A DNA stretch of 64,000 nucleotides, taken from the NCBI GenBank assembly GCA_947504115.1, contig CANNGH010000010.1:1-64000 (forward strand), read 5' to 3'. Of the stretch, positions 12,033 to 20,129 are shown piece by piece; within the stretch, counting starts at the first letter, position 1; every line of letters begins with the position of its first letter. Source of the DNA: an uncultured Sedimentitalea sp. GTDB taxonomy: Bacteria > Pseudomonadota > Alphaproteobacteria > Rhodobacterales > Rhodobacteraceae. The notes under the pieces are model-generated. The model had not been told where the DNA came from. It saw only the letters and a program-made list of their open reading frames with translations, and ran no database searches. Position numbers and translations under genes: made by a program.

Positions 12033-12884
12033 ATGACACCGGAATACCAAGTCGCCGCCCTGTGGATCGGGGGCCGCCTGTCCTTTCTGGAGGAACTGTG
12101 CCTGAAATCCTTTGTCGATGCGGGCCAGCACATGGTGCTCTATACCTATGAAGGTGTGGCCAACGTGCCCGACGGCGTGGAACTGCGCGACGGCAACGAC
12201 ATCCTGCCCAACCCCAACGTGGTGCGGCACGGACGCACCGGCAGCCCGGCGCCGTTCGCCGACCGGTTCCGCTATAACATGCTGGGCAAGCTGGATCATA
12301 CGATCTGGGCCGATACCGATGCCTATTGCTGCAAGCCCTTCACCACCTCGACCGGGCATTTCTATGGCTACGAAAAGGAGAACGGCGTCAATAACGGCGT
12401 TCTGAGCCTGCCGAAAGACAGCCCGACGCTGCGCGCGCTGATCGATTTCACCGCCGATGAACATGCCATCCCCGAATGGCTGCCGCCCGACACCATCGCG
12501 CGATACGAGGCGGCAAAACAGGCGGGCGAACCCGTCGCCGCGGGCGATATGTCATGGGGGATATGGGGGCCGCAGGCGCTGACGCATTATCTCAAGAAGA
12601 CCGGCGAGATCGAACATGCCTTGCCCCGCGTCGCGCTTTATCCGGTGCATTACCGCGATCGCGTGCTGATGACCCGCCCCGGCGCGGATCTGGGCGGGAT
12701 GATCACCGACGAGACATTCTCGATCCATTTCTACGGCCGCCGGATGCGGGCGCGCATTTCCGAAAGGTTCGGCGGCGTGCCCCGTCCGCGCAGCCTGATC
12801 GGCCAATTGCTGAAGAAACACGGCATCGACCCGACGCAGAACCCGCTGCCCGACCGACGCGCCACCGCCGCGACCGTCGAATGA
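12033..12884 (+). CDS. GT32-like glycosyltransferase
   Basis: A 283-residue protein resembling DXD-containing glycosyltransferases of the GT32/capsular type. The metal- and sugar-nucleotide-binding motif is Asp94-Thr-Asp96 (WADTDAYCCKP), preceded by FRYNMLGKLDHTIWAD, typical of the fold. No signal peptide or membrane segment is evident, so it should act on the cytoplasmic side. Its stop overlaps the next gene's start by 4 nt, placing it first in a four-gene cluster. Donor and acceptor are unknown; sugar addition to a peptide- or amino-acid-derived product of the same cluster is an inference. Confidence 0.65.
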   Translation: MTPEYQVAALWIGGRLSFLEELCLKSFVDAGQHMVLYTYEGVANVPDGVELRDGNDILPNPNVVRHGRTGSPAPFADRFRYNMLGKLDHTIWADTDAYCCKPFTTSTGHFYGYEKENGVNNGVLSLPKDSPTLRALIDFTADEHAIPEWLPPDTIARYEAAKQAGEPVAAGDMSWGIWGPQALTHYLKKTGEIEHALPRVALYPVHYRDRVLMTRPGADLGGMITDETFSIHFYGRRMRARISERFGGVPRPRSLIGQLLKKHGIDPTQNPLPDRRATAATVE

Positions 12885-14296
12885 CCCTGACCGGGCATGA
12901 CGAACAGGCGGTTCTTGACCAGATCGGCGGGCCGCTCACATCATTCGCCGATCTCGGCGGCGGGGCGCAAGACCTCGCGCTGGCGGCGTGGCAGCGTTAC
13001 GGCTGCACGATCCTGCTGGTGGATGTCGACAGGCGCGGGCAGTTTCCCGACCGGCCCTCTGACTGGATCGCGCGCTATCGCGACCGGCTGATCGCGGCCG
13101 GGGTGGACGCGGGCGATATAAGGGTCGTGCGCGCGCTCGACACCCTGCCGCAATGCGACCTGCTGGCCAGCATCGACCGGTTCGGGGAGCGCTGGAAGAT
13201 CAAGCATCTCGCGCCCGTGCTGCGTCAGGCCCTGCATGCCGACAGCCGGCTGGTGCTGGACATCCGCAAGGGATCGGGCGCGTTTCCGTTTCTCAAGGGG
13301 CAGGGTAACACCCGGATCATCGCCGAACGCGACGGCAAGTCCCTGCGCCGGGTGGTGTTCACCCCCGACCCGCCGAACCCCGAAGCCGATGGCGACTGGA
13401 CCGATATCGCGCCCAAACTGGCCGGGCCGGACGGTTTCTTTCGCGAGGGGCCGCAGGGGCACAGCCTCCTGTTCGTGCCGCGCGATCCCCGGATGCTGGT
13501 GGTAACGTTCGACAATCTCGACATCGCGATGAACAAGCGCGACACCCGCCGCCCGTGGGGATACGAGTTCATCGAGAAACAGGGCTGGTCGATGCTGGGC
13601 GTGCTGGCGGGCGGCTGGACGTGGTATCGCAACGATTGGGTCGCGGCCCAGTTCGACCGCCTGCGCGACGAGGGGTTCTTTGCCGGGTTCGACCGCGTCG
13701 TGTTCTATGGCGCGTCCATGGGCGGTTACGCGGCGGCGGCCTTCAGCGCCGCCTGTCCGGGCGCGGATGTGGTGGCGATCAGCCCGCAATCGACGCTGGA
13801 CAAGGCCCTGGTGCCGTTCGAGACGCGCTATCGCAGCGCGTGGAGCTATGATTATTCCGGCCCATATGGCGACGCGGCACAGGCCAGCGCGGCGGCGCGG
13901 CGGGTCACGATCCTTTACGATCCGTACGAGCCGCTGGATTCGGGGCATGTCGCACGCTTTACCGCGCCCAACGTGATGCGGCTGCGCTGTCCGCTGATGG
14001 GGCATCGGCTGGGCTCGTCGCTGTCGCAGATGGGGCTGTTGACGCCGACGATCCTCGGGGCGCTGTCGGGCGATCTGACGCCAAACGGATTCTACCGCGC
14101 GCTGCGCGCCCGCCGCGATTTCCCCCGCTATCAACGCGAGTTGTTCCTGCGCGCGCTGGCACGGGGCCGCCCCGACCTGGCGCGGCGCGTGGGGCGCTGG
14201 GTGCTGGCGCGCGGCGACCACCGCGCGATCCGGCGCGGTATGGCGAAACTGGATGGCGACGGGGCAGGGCATGTTCAAAGCGAAAGCGATCGGTGA
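12881..14296 (+). CDS. Methyltransferase-like domain fused to alpha/beta-hydrolase
   Basis: A 471-residue two-part protein. Residues about 1-190 begin with FADLGGGAQDLALAAW and continue with LLVDVDRRG and LVLDIRKGSGAFPF, the strand-loop pattern of a Rossmann methyltransferase-like domain, though a complete SAM-binding motif is not certain. From about 205 onward it is an alpha/beta-hydrolase with a nucleophile elbow YGASMGGYAAA (Ser279) and a late His in CPLMGHRLG. The function is unknown; a thioesterase, esterase or acyl-transfer role in the cluster is possible. The ATG at 12881 overlaps the glycosyltransferase stop by 4 nt. Confidence 0.55.
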   Translation: MTLTGHDEQAVLDQIGGPLTSFADLGGGAQDLALAAWQRYGCTILLVDVDRRGQFPDRPSDWIARYRDRLIAAGVDAGDIRVVRALDTLPQCDLLASIDRFGERWKIKHLAPVLRQALHADSRLVLDIRKGSGAFPFLKGQGNTRIIAERDGKSLRRVVFTPDPPNPEADGDWTDIAPKLAGPDGFFREGPQGHSLLFVPRDPRMLVVTFDNLDIAMNKRDTRRPWGYEFIEKQGWSMLGVLAGGWTWYRNDWVAAQFDRLRDEGFFAGFDRVVFYGASMGGYAAAAFSAACPGADVVAISPQSTLDKALVPFETRYRSAWSYDYSGPYGDAAQASAAARRVTILYDPYEPLDSGHVARFTAPNVMRLRCPLMGHRLGSSLSQMGLLTPTILGALSGDLTPNGFYRALRARRDFPRYQRELFLRALARGRPDLARRVGRWVLARGDHRAIRRGMAKLDGDGAGHVQSESDR

Positions 14297-15677
14297 TCCG
14301 GCCTCGGGCGAGGCGGATTTCACCGACATCTACAAGCACCAGTTCCAGATCTCGGTCGATGGCGCCGTGACGCCGCCGGGCTGGGTGCGCATGCGGGTCG
14401 GCACGGTCGATCTCGACACCGCGCCCGATCTGGCCCTGACGCGGCTTGAAATGCCCGATGGCCAACTGATCGGCGTCGTGATGGGGCTTGCCGTCGATGC
14501 CGAAGGCGTATTGCTGCGCGGCAGCCGGGTGATTGCCCCGTCCACCATCGAACGGGCCGAAGCCTTTGTCGAAAGCCTTGCGGGCCGCTATGCCGCCCTG
14601 CTTGCCATCGGTCCCGACCGGCGGCTTTATCTCGATCCGGTGGGCGATCTGGCGGCCGTCTACAACCCGCAGGCCCGGATCGCGGCCTCGACAACCTTGT
14701 TCGCGCTGGACCGGGATTTCATCGACAACCCGTTCATTCCGTTCGGCAAGGTGCGCACCGGCGAAATGAGCTATTCCCTGGGGCATACGCGGGATGCGCG
14801 TGTCAAACGGCTGCTGGCCAATCACTACCTCGATCTGTCGGAGTTCCGAGCGGTGCGCCACTGGCCCAAGCCCGACACCGATCTTGAAACCCGGCCCGAG
14901 GCGGATGTGCCGGATATCATGGACGAAATCACCGCGCGGCTGCGGGCGGTGTTCGTGGAGATCCTGAAAACGCAGACCTGCATCGTGCCGTTATCGGGCG
15001 GGCGGGATTCCCGCTGCCTGCTGGCCTGCGGTCTGCCCGCGATCCATCACGCGCGAACGTTGTTCGCGTGGGAGTTCCACTGGGCCTCGGCACAGGACGC
15101 CCGCATCGGCGGCCAGATCGCCGAAAGCCTTGGCCTTCCCTTCACCGTTTATCCGAAGAAGAAACTGACCCGCGCCATGAAAATGCTGTATCTGCGGCGC
15201 AACGGCTACAGCGTTTTCTCGGAGGCCCTGCACTCCATAGCGATCAGCGAAACCATGCCCGGCGGCATGGTGATGGCGCGCGGCAATGTCATGGGGATCC
15301 TGCGCGCGACGAACTGGCAACGCCAGAGCGAGGGGCGGCTGAACCTTTCCCATGCGGTCAAGCGCTTGCGGATAGCCACGCCCGATACAGCCGTGCCAAA
15401 CGCGTTCCGGGACCAGTTCATGCAATGGTATGACACGTTGCCGCAACAGGGGCGGGACAAGGTCTATGACATGCTGTGGCTGGATATCGTGCTGACCCAC
15501 GGGCAGGGCACGCGCAGCTATGGGATGCCCAACAACTTTGTCGTCAACCCGTTCAACGACCGGCGGCTGTTGCAATTGTCGATGCAGCTTCCGCTGTCGC
15601 TGCGCCGGACCGACCGGGGCTATGACATGATCATCGACCGCACCGCGCCTGCGCTGCACGAATTTGCCTACCACTGA
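14271..15677 (+). CDS. Asparagine-synthetase-like PP-loop ATPase lacking glutaminase Cys
   Basis: A 468-residue protein related to asparagine synthetase B. The N-terminal 190 residues resemble the glutaminase fold (ALLAIGPDRRLYLDPVGD), but there is no Met-Cys start, so glutamine hydrolysis by Cys1 is impossible. The C-terminal synthetase half has the PP-loop VPLSGGRDSR (SGGRDS at about 242-247), which adenylates a carboxylate. Such proteins form amides using a free amine (beta-lactam synthetase logic) rather than glutamine-derived ammonia. The start at 14271 overlaps the previous gene by 26 nt; an ATG at 14253 is an alternative. Together with the ATP-grasp protein downstream it suggests amide or peptide bond formation (inference). 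Confidence 0.65.
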   Translation: MFKAKAIGDPASGEADFTDIYKHQFQISVDGAVTPPGWVRMRVGTVDLDTAPDLALTRLEMPDGQLIGVVMGLAVDAEGVLLRGSRVIAPSTIERAEAFVESLAGRYAALLAIGPDRRLYLDPVGDLAAVYNPQARIAASTTLFALDRDFIDNPFIPFGKVRTGEMSYSLGHTRDARVKRLLANHYLDLSEFRAVRHWPKPDTDLETRPEADVPDIMDEITARLRAVFVEILKTQTCIVPLSGGRDSRCLLACGLPAIHHARTLFAWEFHWASAQDARIGGQIAESLGLPFTVYPKKKLTRAMKMLYLRRNGYSVFSEALHSIAISETMPGGMVMARGNVMGILRATNWQRQSEGRLNLSHAVKRLRIATPDTAVPNAFRDQFMQWYDTLPQQGRDKVYDMLWLDIVLTHGQGTRSYGMPNNFVVNPFNDRRLLQLSMQLPLSLRRTDRGYDMIIDRTAPALHEFAYH

Positions 15678-15693
15678 CGCCCGAGGATCGCCG

Positions 15694-17019
15694 ATGTCCC
15701 GCTCCGCCCCGATCTGGTCCGTTCCCGACCGCTCTGCCTTCCTCAAGGGGGCGAACCTGCACACGCATCTGTTGCGGCTGGCGGCGCTGGACCGGGGGCT
15801 GGAGGTGCAGAGCATCGGCCACAAACTGATCCTCGTGCGCGCCGGGACGGGGCAGGCGACGTGCTTTTCCGGGCGCACGATCCCGCAGATGGGCATCGTC
15901 GCGCACCGGATCGCCTCGAACAAGATCGCCAGCGCCCGCCTGCTCGAAGCGGCGTCGCTGAAAACGCCGCAGGGACGTCTGTTCAAGGCCGCGCAACTGG
16001 ATCAGGCGCTGGAACATTTCCGCACGCTGGACGGCGCGGCGGTGGTCAAGCCCAACGCGGGATCCATCGGCGCGGGCGTGTCGGTCGACATCCGCGATGA
16101 CGAGCATTTCCGCCATGCGTGGCGCCATGCGCGCGGCGAAGGCGGCGACATCATCGTCGAGCGGTTCATCCGGGGTCAGGATCATCGCATCTTCGTCATC
16201 GGCGACCACGTGGTCGCGACCATACGGCGCCATCCGGCGGCGATTACCGGCGACGGGCGGCATACCGTGCAGGAACTCGTGGAATTGAAATCAAAGGCCC
16301 GCGCCGCCATTCCGTTTGTCGGGGACAAGCCGATTGCCCTGTCATCGGTCATGCTGCGCAATCTGCATCAGGCGGGATTGTCGCAAGACACGGTTCTGAA
16401 ACGGGGGCAGGTCTGGCAATTGCACGAGATCGCCAATACCGGCGCAGGCGGGGACAGCGAAGACATCACCGATACCATTCATCCCGACTTTGCGGCAATC
16501 GCCGTCGCGGCGCGCACGGCGATTCCGGGGATGGGATATGCCGGTGTCGATCTGCTGGCGCAGGATCTGGCCCGTCCCGCCGAGGGCCAGGATTGGGGCA
16601 TCTGCGAAATCAACAGCTCGCCGGAATTCGCCATGCATCATTTCCCGGTGATCGGACAGGGCCGCGATGTCGCCGGTTGCCTGCTGGACCATGCGCTGGC
16701 GATGCGTTTCGTGCCCGACCGGATCGCGCGCATGTCTTGTATCGCGCGCATCGCCGGCAAGGTCACCGGTGTCGGATACCGCAACTGGCTGCGCAACGAG
16801 GCGCTGTCGCTGAATGTCGGCGGCTGGGTGCGCAATGTGCAGGACGGTCTGGTGGAATGTCACCTGCATGGCACGCAAGCCGCGGTCGAAACGCTTTTGG
16901 CCGCCTGCCGCAGGGGCCCGCGCAAGGCCCGCCCCGAGGAGGTCCGGATCATCCACGGCGCCGTTCCCGAGGGCGAACCCGGCTTTGTCATCCGTCGCGG
17001 GCCCGCCACAGCGGCGTGA
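15694..17019 (+). CDS. ATP-grasp ligase fused to acylphosphatase domain
   Basis: A 441-residue fusion. Residues about 60-330 form an ATP-grasp ligase close to the cyanophycin synthetase/GshF type: VVKPNAGSIGAGV near 119, IVERFIRGQDHRIFVIG, the RRHPAAITGDGRHTVQELV segment and the metal-binding CEINSSPEF near 306. Residues about 347-430 are an acylphosphatase domain with the catalytic Arg in GKVTGVGYR and Asn in GWVRNVQDG. ATP-grasp enzymes make acyl-phosphate intermediates, and acylphosphatases hydrolyse acyl phosphates, so the fusion may edit or regulate the reaction (inference). GAGGA precedes the ATG at 15694. The substrate is unknown. Confidence 0.75.
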   Translation: MSRSAPIWSVPDRSAFLKGANLHTHLLRLAALDRGLEVQSIGHKLILVRAGTGQATCFSGRTIPQMGIVAHRIASNKIASARLLEAASLKTPQGRLFKAAQLDQALEHFRTLDGAAVVKPNAGSIGAGVSVDIRDDEHFRHAWRHARGEGGDIIVERFIRGQDHRIFVIGDHVVATIRRHPAAITGDGRHTVQELVELKSKARAAIPFVGDKPIALSSVMLRNLHQAGLSQDTVLKRGQVWQLHEIANTGAGGDSEDITDTIHPDFAAIAVAARTAIPGMGYAGVDLLAQDLARPAEGQDWGICEINSSPEFAMHHFPVIGQGRDVAGCLLDHALAMRFVPDRIARMSCIARIAGKVTGVGYRNWLRNEALSLNVGGWVRNVQDGLVECHLHGTQAAVETLLAACRRGPRKARPEEVRIIHGAVPEGEPGFVIRRGPATAA

Positions 17020-17123
17020 TCGTGCATGCCAACGGCAAAGATTGTCAATTCACGAATACTGTGAAAGTTTCCGGACATTGCGAAAACCGTGCAGCCCGCA
17101 AGGCTGCCGAATGGGAGAGAGTG

Positions 17124-18098
17124 ATGAAACGCATTTTGACAGGTGTCGCCACCGCCGCCGCGCTGGTCGCGGGCGCGGCGCAGGCGCAGGCGCAGGATTA
17201 TCCGGATCAGGCGATCACGCTGGTGGTGCCCTACGGCCCCGGCGGCGCATCCGATCTGGCGGGCCGCGCATTGGCGGAAACCGCGCGCGATTATATCGGC
17301 CAGCCGATCACCGTTCTGAACAAGCCGGGTGCCGGCGGCATGACCGGCGCGGGCTTCGTCTCGGACGCCGATCCCGACGGCTATACGCTGTTGCTGGCGC
17401 GTGTGGGCATGGCGCTGACCCCGGCGGTCAACCCGCAATCCACCGTCGATTGGGACGCCTACACCTTCCTGGGCGAGCTTGAGGCGTCGCCGATGATCCT
17501 GGCCGTCAAGGCGGATGCGCCCTATGACAACGCCGAGGATCTGGTCGCCGCGATCAAGGAAAACGAAGGCACCATGACCTATGCCGCATCCGGCGCGACG
17601 GCCATCGACGGGTTCACCGTGCAGGCGCTGCTGTCGGATTCCGGGATGGACCCGCTGACGGCGGCGACGCTGGTGCCCTACAAGGGCGGCGGCGAACTGG
17701 CGACCGCGCTTCTGGGCGGGCATGTCGATTTCCTTGCCATTTCGGCCGGATCGCTGATGCCCCATATCAAAAGCGGCGACATGAAACCGCTGATGGTGTT
17801 CGCGCCCAAGAGGATGGACGACCTGCCCGACGTGCCGACGGCGGACGAACTGGGCTATGAGCAGGCCGGACAGATCACCGGCTGGAGCGCGCTTTACGGC
17901 CCCAAGGGCCTGCCCGAGGATGTCACCGCCAAATGGGACGAGGTTCTGGCCAAGGTCGCCGAGGACGAGACCTGGCTGACGCTGGCCGAACGGCGCGGAT
18001 CGATCTCGACCGTGGGTGAAAGGGACATGGCCGAATATGCCAAGCAGCAATACGACCTGTTTCACGCCCTGGCGAAAAAGTTCGGTTACATCCAGTAA
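17124..18098 (+). CDS. tctC: Tripartite tricarboxylate transporter substrate-binding protein TctC
   Basis: A 324-residue periplasmic binding protein of the Bug/TctC family. A clear signal peptide ends at QAQAQD, followed by the family start DYPDQAITLVVPYGPGG and the ligand-pocket segment GAGGMTGAGFV. It delivers a carboxylate to the TctAB channel encoded directly downstream. A GGGAGAGA ribosome site precedes the ATG at 17124. Bug proteins bind citrate, aspartate, glutamate, nicotinate or aromatic acids, so the substrate cannot be fixed from sequence; the ArgE-like gene at the end of the operon hints at an N-acylated amino acid (inference). Confidence 0.9.
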   Translation: MKRILTGVATAAALVAGAAQAQAQDYPDQAITLVVPYGPGGASDLAGRALAETARDYIGQPITVLNKPGAGGMTGAGFVSDADPDGYTLLLARVGMALTPAVNPQSTVDWDAYTFLGELEASPMILAVKADAPYDNAEDLVAAIKENEGTMTYAASGATAIDGFTVQALLSDSGMDPLTAATLVPYKGGGELATALLGGHVDFLAISAGSLMPHIKSGDMKPLMVFAPKRMDDLPDVPTADELGYEQAGQITGWSALYGPKGLPEDVTAKWDEVLAKVAEDETWLTLAERRGSISTVGERDMAEYAKQQYDLFHALAKKFGYIQ

Positions 18099-18119
18099 CC
18101 CGTGAAAAGGGGCGTGGCC

Positions 18120-18626
18120 ATGTGGAGCGGTATCTTGCGCGGAGTGCTGGTTTCGGTCCTGTTCGGGATCGTCCTGTTCGTGCTGATCCCGGTGCATGTG
18201 CCGCGCCCCGCCTTCATCCCCGGTTTCGCGCCGCCGCCCGACATGTGGCCGCGCACGGTGTCGATTGCCGGTATCGTGCTGGGGCTGATCGTGGCCGCGA
18301 TGGCATGGGCCGGGCCCGTCGCGCGCCCGGTTCCGGACCCCGAAAAGCAACCGGCCGGGGCGGTCGGCCTGCCCGTTCTGGTGGGCCGGTTCGCCCTTGT
18401 CGTGCTGGCCTTTGCGCTGTTCGTCGTTCTGGTGCCGCTGATCGGCTTCGTTCTGGCGGCGATCCTGCTGACCGCAACCGCGATCCTGCTGACGGGCGAG
18501 CGGCGGCGGCTGGTCTGGGGGGCGATCGTGGCGGTGGCGCTGCCCGTCGCGCTGGCGCTGTTCTTCAACTCGGCGCTTGGCACGCAATTTCCCAAGGGGC
18601 CGTTCTCGGCCTTTCTGGGCTTCTGA
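18120..18626 (+). CDS. tctB: Tripartite tricarboxylate transporter small membrane subunit TctB
   Basis: A 168-residue integral membrane protein with four predicted hydrophobic segments, the usual size and topology of TctB. It sits between the binding protein and the large TctA subunit, as in other TTT systems. A GTG at 18102 could extend it by six residues, but AAAAGGGG is correctly placed before the ATG at 18120. Sequence conservation in this family is low, so the call rests on position and topology. Confidence 0.85.
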   Translation: MWSGILRGVLVSVLFGIVLFVLIPVHVPRPAFIPGFAPPPDMWPRTVSIAGIVLGLIVAAMAWAGPVARPVPDPEKQPAGAVGLPVLVGRFALVVLAFALFVVLVPLIGFVLAAILLTATAILLTGERRRLVWGAIVAVALPVALALFFNSALGTQFPKGPFSAFLGF

Positions 18627-18638
18627 AGGCGATCGGCG

Positions 18639-20129
18639 ATGATGAACGACATCCTTCTGGCGCTTCAGGCGGTCGCCACGTTCGAGAATTTCCTGATCAT
18701 GGCCGCCGGTATCTGGGGCGGCGTGGTGATCGGCGCGATCCCCGGCATGACCGGCACCATGGCCGTGACGCTGGCGCTGCCGTTCACCTTTTACATGCAG
18801 CCGGTGCCCAGCATTCTGCTGCTGGTGGCGCTTTACAAGGGCTCGACCTATGGCGGGTCGGTCTCGGCCATCCTGATCAAGACGCCGGGCACCGCCTCGG
18901 CGGCCTGCACGGCGCTGGATGGCTATCCGCTGGCGCAGCAGGGCAAGGCGGGCAAGGCGCTGAACATGGCGCTTTATTCCTCCGTGATCGGCGATTTCAT
19001 TTCCAACCTGTCGCTGATCTTTCTGGCCGCCCCGCTGGCGATCCTGGCGCTGCGCGTCGGGCCGCCGGAATATTTCATGCTGATGGTGTTCGCGCTGACG
19101 GCCGTGGCGGGTGTGTCGGGCAATTCGCTGCTGCTGGGGCTGGTCTCGGCCTGTATGGGGCTGCTGCTGGCGACGGTGGGCGAGGATATGTATGGCTCGT
19201 TCCGCTTTGCCATGACGAACGACATGCAGGCCGGGCTGGCGGTGGCGCCGGTGCTGATCGGGCTGTTCGCGCTGCCCGAACTGATCAAGCTGATCGTGTT
19301 CCGCAACCCGCCGAAAACCGAGCCGATGAAGCTGGGCGACAACCGCGTCAGCGGGCGCGAGTTTCGCGCGTCGCTCAAGTCGATCCTGCGCGGCAGCGGC
19401 ATCGGCGTCATTCTGGGCGCGATCCCCGGTGTCGGTCCGGCCTCGGCGGCGTTCTTTTCCTATGGCGAGGCACAGCGTTCCTCGAAAAACGCAGCCAATT
19501 TCGGCAAGGGCGAGCTGGAAGGCATCGCCGCCTCGGAATCGGCCAACAACGGCGCGTGCGGCGCGACGATGATCCCGCTGCTGGCGCTTGGCGTGCCGGG
19601 CGACGTGATCACCGGCGTGATGCTGGGCGCGTTCATGATCCAGGGACTGACACCGGGGCCGCTGCTGTTCCAGACCAATATCCATGAAATCTACATGCTG
19701 TTCATCGGCATGATGATCTCGTCGGTGCTGCTGTTCGGCGCGGGCAAGGTGACGATGCGGATGTTCTCCTATGTCGCGGAAATCCCGCCGACGCTGCTGA
19801 CCTCGGTGGTGCTGCTGCTGTGTCTGTTCGGCATCTATTCGATCGCCAACAGCATGTTCGACGTGACCGTCCTGCTGGCGCTGGGGGTGGTGGGTTTTGG
19901 CATGTTCCTGCTGGATATCCCCGCCGCACCGTTCCTGATCGCCTTCATCCTCGGCCCGATGATCGAGGAGAACATGCGCCGGGCGCTGGCGATCTCGCGC
20001 GGGGATGCGTCGGTGTTCCTGTCCTCGCCCATCACATGGATCTTCGCCGCGCTGATCCTGTTCGTGATCGCCGTCACGTTCCGCCGTGAGGTCGCGAAAG
20101 CCAGACATCGCAAGGCGGACCGAGCATGA
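18639..20129 (+). CDS. tctA: Tripartite tricarboxylate transporter large membrane subunit TctA
   Basis: A 496-residue membrane protein with about 11-12 transmembrane segments. The two TctA signature regions are present: GAIPGMTGTMAVTLALPFTF near residue 35 and GAIPGVGPASAAFFSY near 265, followed by SESANNGACGATMIPLLALG. It forms the ion-driven carboxylate permease with TctB. Its stop overlaps the start of the ArgE-like gene by 4 nt, linking uptake to that hydrolase. Confidence 0.95.
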   Translation: MMNDILLALQAVATFENFLIMAAGIWGGVVIGAIPGMTGTMAVTLALPFTFYMQPVPSILLLVALYKGSTYGGSVSAILIKTPGTASAACTALDGYPLAQQGKAGKALNMALYSSVIGDFISNLSLIFLAAPLAILALRVGPPEYFMLMVFALTAVAGVSGNSLLLGLVSACMGLLLATVGEDMYGSFRFAMTNDMQAGLAVAPVLIGLFALPELIKLIVFRNPPKTEPMKLGDNRVSGREFRASLKSILRGSGIGVILGAIPGVGPASAAFFSYGEAQRSSKNAANFGKGELEGIAASESANNGACGATMIPLLALGVPGDVITGVMLGAFMIQGLTPGPLLFQTNIHEIYMLFIGMMISSVLLFGAGKVTMRMFSYVAEIPPTLLTSVVLLLCLFGIYSIANSMFDVTVLLALGVVGFGMFLLDIPAAPFLIAFILGPMIEENMRRALAISRGDASVFLSSPITWIFAALILFVIAVTFRREVAKARHRKADRA

